Positions 7,429 through 9,065 of a stretch of 9,065 nucleotides of DNA are shown here, piece after piece (the stretch's first letter is position 1; the number at the start of each line of letters is the position of its first letter). Below the pieces are notes generated by a model. The model was not told the DNA's origin. It did no database searches and worked only from the letters and a program-made list of their open reading frames with translations. This DNA is from Anaerolineaceae bacterium (GTDB lineage: Bacteria; Chloroflexota; Anaerolineae; Anaerolineales; Anaerolineaceae): positions 1 through 9,065 of the forward strand of contig JAUXFJ010000048.1 of assembly GCA_030620065.1 (NCBI GenBank). The letters run 5' to 3'. The position numbers were made by a program, and so were the translations under genes.

Positions 7429-7461
7429 AAAGAAGAGCTGCAAAAACCATGGCTCTTCTTT
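7429..7461 (+). terminator. Terminator-like hairpin between queG and the Dus gene
   Basis: AAAGAAGAGC (7429-7438) pairs perfectly with GCTCTTCTTT (7452-7461) around a 13-base loop, and the right arm continues into TTTATTA. It starts 34 bases after the queG stop and ends only 17 bases before the next ATG. It could therefore act as a leaky terminator or as a hairpin in the leader of the next gene. The stem has only moderate GC. Confidence 0.6.
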
Positions 7462-7478
7462 ATTAAACCAAAACACTA

Positions 7479-8438
7479 ATGACATCAAACGAACCTTCTT
7501 TCAAGATTGATGAGATCCCAATTTACGGCGACCTGATCCTTGCCCCCATGGAGGGCATCTCGGATGCTCCTTTTCGCGCCCTGACACGCCATCTTGGCTC
7601 AGCACTGAGCGTGAGCGAATTCATTAACACCCTGAACCTGTCCCATAGCAAAATAAGCGTCCAAAATCGGCTCGTGTTTCAGGATTCCGAGCGTCCCTTT
7701 TCCATTCAGCTCCTGGATAATGACCCTGTTCGGATGGTTGAGATCGCAAAAATGCTTTACGACACCCTCCAGCCGGACATCTTTGATGTGAACATGGGCT
7801 GCAGTTCAAAGAATGTTAACAGCCGCGGGGCAGGTGCCGGCTTGATGCGCATGCCCAAACTCGTCGCCCGGATATTCCGGGGCTTGAGCCATACTTTTGA
7901 TATTCCCATCACAGGCAAGCTGCGCCTTGGCGATAACGAAGATAACCTGAACTATATGGAGATCGCTCATATCATTGAAGAGAACGGTGGGAAAATGCTC
8001 GCTCTGCACGGGCGCACACGCCAGCAAGCTTTCAAAGGCCAAGCTCGCTGGGAGCCGATCGCTGAAGTCAAGGCAGCGGTAAATATCCCCGTCATTGGAA
8101 ATGGCGATGTGCGCAGTGTGGCGGATATAGCAAGCATCAAAGCACAAACCGGCTGCGACGCAGTGATGATCGGGCGCCACGCCGTTCAAAACCCCTGGAT
8201 TTTCTCACGCCTGGATCGCCACGAAGTCCAGCCACAAACAGTCCACGCCCTGATGCGAACCCAATTGCAAGAAATGCTCGCTGTCCATTACGAAAAAGGT
8301 TTGAGGCTCTTCCGTAAATTCGCCAGAGCATACCTCTCACCTTATAAACTCTCCAGACCAGTCCTTGTTGACCTGCTGACCTGCGAGATTGTTGAGGAGT
8401 TCAGCGAACAACTGGATCAGGTCTTTAAATCCCTCTAG
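7479..8438 (+). CDS. tRNA-dihydrouridine synthase (Dus family)
   Basis: This FMN-dependent cytoplasmic enzyme reduces uridines in the D-loop of tRNA. The 319 residues form the expected TIM barrel followed by a helical RNA-binding domain (about 245-319). Family blocks in order are LILAPMEGISDAPFR (19-33, flavin and start of the barrel), SIQLLDNDP (75-83), DVNMGC (103-108) with Cys108 as catalytic acid, GAGAGLM (117-123), TGKLRLG (145-151) with the conserved Lys147, LHGRTRQQAFKG (176-187), PVIGNGD (204-210) and VMIGRHAVQNPWIF (229-242). The residue after the catalytic Cys is Ser, not the usual Pro. The start is forced: an in-frame stop lies at 7464-7466 and this is the first ATG after it. No ribosome binding site precedes it. 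The DusA/B/C-type position specificity cannot be told from sequence alone; it is closest in style to DusB. Confidence 0.9.
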   Translation: MTSNEPSFKIDEIPIYGDLILAPMEGISDAPFRALTRHLGSALSVSEFINTLNLSHSKISVQNRLVFQDSERPFSIQLLDNDPVRMVEIAKMLYDTLQPDIFDVNMGCSSKNVNSRGAGAGLMRMPKLVARIFRGLSHTFDIPITGKLRLGDNEDNLNYMEIAHIIEENGGKMLALHGRTRQQAFKGQARWEPIAEVKAAVNIPVIGNGDVRSVADIASIKAQTGCDAVMIGRHAVQNPWIFSRLDRHEVQPQTVHALMRTQLQEMLAVHYEKGLRLFRKFARAYLSPYKLSRPVLVDLLTCEIVEEFSEQLDQVFKSL

Positions 8439-8477
8439 ACATTCAGATAAATCCGACCTAAATTACCTTTTCGTATA

Positions 8478-8602
8478 ACATTGAGCGGCCTCACACCGCC
8501 CAATGTGTATGCAGGTCTCTCCTGAGACCTGCTTGACTGTGAAGTGCCATCGGGGCACACTCCCTTGGGAACTGCCGCTCCCGTGTTGGGGGCTCCTGAG
8601 GC
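8478..8602. other. Cluster of four hairpins, candidate structured RNA or repeat element
   Basis: Four consecutive stem-loops stand after the Dus gene. Hairpin 1 (8478-8506) has an 11-bp stem with one A.C mismatch and loop CCTCACA. Hairpin 2 (8511-8532) has a perfect 9-bp stem, GCAGGTCTC-TCCT-GAGACCTGC. Hairpin 3 (8544-8558) is GTGCC-N5-GGCAC. Hairpin 4 (8577-8593) is GCTCCC-GTGTT-GGGGGC. TGAGG at 8597-8601 could pair with the CCTCA of loop 1 to make a pseudoknot, and CTCCTGAG occurs twice (8519-8526, 8593-8600). None has a U-tract, so only hairpins 1 and 2 might help end Dus transcription. It does not match the 6S, SRP, tmRNA or RNase P signatures I know. The coding strand, if any, is unknown. 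Confidence 0.3.
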
Positions 8603-8627
8603 TCTACCGACATAATACTTGATCCGA

Positions 8628-8685
8628 AAAACTTTTTACTCAACTTTTTACCCCTTAAGTGCGTGTAAACAGAGTAAAAAGTTTT
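8628..8685. repeat. 14-bp perfect inverted repeat with three copies of a 12-mer
   Basis: AAAACTTTTTACTC (8628-8641) and GAGTAAAAAGTTTT (8672-8685) are exact inverse copies separated by 30 bases. Inside, the 12-mer AACTTTTTAC(T/C)C occurs in tandem at 8630-8641 and 8642-8653 and once inverted at 8672-8683. This could be a set of binding sites for a regulator, or a long hairpin in RNA. Confidence 0.6.
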
Positions 8686-8771
8686 GCTGATAAGGAAAGG
8701 TCGGGAGTTGCCCAGGTTTGAGCATCGGACGAAGACAATCCCTCCTCTTAGACTGAAGCGTCTCCAAGCGC

Positions 8772-8850
8772 ATCAGTCGTATGCCCAATGCCCTTGCATT
8801 GGGCGAAGGCGCACATCGTACCCTTGTGGTATCAGTCGTATACCCAACGC
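8772..8850. repeat. 20-base direct repeat pair with an internal hairpin
   Basis: ATCAGTCGTATGCCCAATGC (8772-8791) recurs as ATCAGTCGTATACCCAACGC (8831-8850), with 18 of 20 bases equal. The first copy forms the left arm of a perfect 9-bp hairpin, GCCCAATGC-CCTT-GCATTGGGC (8783-8804). The octamer GCCCAATG also lies in hairpin 1 of the upstream cluster (8498-8505). A degenerate third partial copy (ATCGTACCC) lies at about 8815-8823. It looks like a non-coding repeat family, not a gene. Confidence 0.55.
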
Positions 8851-8889
8851 ATGTTTACTACTATGCCCTGACATTTCAGGTAGATAATC

Positions 8890-8918
8890 TTGATGTAAGA
8901 ACAGTTTTAGGGTATAAA
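8890..8918 (+). promoter_or_regulatory. Sigma70-like promoter for the gene at the right edge
   Basis: TTGATG (8890-8895, 4/6 match to the -35 box) and TATAAA (8913-8918, 5/6 match to the -10 box) are 17 bases apart, the ideal spacing. Transcription would begin near 8925, about 39 bases before the ATG. The preceding hairpins and repeats (8478-8850) lie upstream of this start and would not be in its mRNA leader. Confidence 0.6.
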
Positions 8919-8963
8919 TTTATCAATAGTTCAATTCATTTAAATATTGACTAAGGAGATGAC

Positions 8964-9065
8964 ATGGCCAAACCAACTAAATATGCGCCACTCATTTGTA
9001 CCGTGGTAACTATATTAGCTTTGCTAGGAATAATCATAGGGCTAATTACCGGGAAAACCCTTGTA
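8964..9065 (+). CDS. Membrane protein of unknown function, N-terminal fragment
   Basis: Only 34 codons are visible before the window ends, with no stop. The protein starts MAKPTKYAP and then has one hydrophobic stretch, about residues 10-29 (LICTVVTILALLGIIIGLIT), followed by GKTLV. This is a membrane helix or uncleaved signal anchor; no lipobox is seen by residue 34. The start is well supported: AAGGAGAT (8953-8960) is a near-perfect ribosome binding site 3 bases before the ATG, with a good promoter upstream. The short visible part matches no family I can name. It is not part of the Dus transcript if the new promoter is used. Confidence 0.7.
   Translation, partial: MAKPTKYAPLICTVVTILALLGIIIGLITGKTLV

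Noticed and set aside
8478..8690. 6S RNA, SRP RNA, tmRNA or RNase P RNA in the last gap
   Set aside because: The conserved SRP loop (GGTC..GGAAG..), the tmRNA ends, the RNase P GAGGAAAGTCC core and a 6S-like long rod with central bubble could not be found on either strand.
8772..8850. CRISPR array
   Set aside because: There are only two imperfect 20-base repeats with a single spacer containing a hairpin; no third full copy and no cas gene.
8684..8887. 67-residue open frame starting with TTG in the repeat-rich gap
   Set aside because: It has no ribosome binding site in place, runs through the direct repeats and a 9-bp hairpin, and is rich in Arg, Cys and Pro without any pattern of a folded protein. 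It is most likely chance.

Overview
The window looks like a piece of an Anaerolineae-type Chloroflexota chromosome. This rests on moderate GC, two lipoproteins in which a Thr/Pro-rich linker carries an NBR1-like Ig domain (a protein style I associate with that group), and sequence style in the housekeeping genes; it is an inference, not a database match. All recognisable genes lie on the + strand.

Layout: (1) 1-647, the C-terminal two thirds of selenophosphate synthetase (selD), cut by the window edge. (2) 648-866, an AT-rich gap with overlapping inverted repeats just before the next gene. (3) 867-4207, a tightly coupled three-gene ABC-2 exporter operon of the NatA/NatB type: one ATPase and two different but related permeases, each gene overlapping the next by 8 bases. 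(4) 4349-5458, a secreted lipoprotein with an NBR1-like Ig domain and a cysteine-containing C-terminal module, closed by a perfect 16-bp-stem terminator. (5) 5691-6320, a shorter paralogous lipoprotein behind a good sigma70-like promoter. It is followed 22 bases later by (6) 6343-7395, queG (epoxyqueuosine reductase, last step of queuosine synthesis). (7) 7479-8438, a tRNA-dihydrouridine synthase, separated from queG by a terminator-like hairpin. (8) 8439-8963, a 525-base gap without a credible gene but full of hairpins, a 14-bp inverted repeat, three copies of a 12-mer and a 20-base direct repeat, ending in a good promoter and ribosome binding site. (9) 8964-9065, the first 34 residues of a membrane protein of unknown function.

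The exporter genes should act as one complex: NatA-type ATPase plus a permease heterodimer. The two lipoproteins are probably exposed on the cell surface; nothing in the sequence ties them to the exporter except proximity. queG and the Dus gene both modify tRNA and may be loosely linked. I see no phage, insertion sequence, CRISPR, defence locus, tRNA or rRNA. The least explained DNA is the 8439-8963 gap. The least explained proteins are the C-terminal module of the first lipoprotein and the unidentified protein at the right edge.
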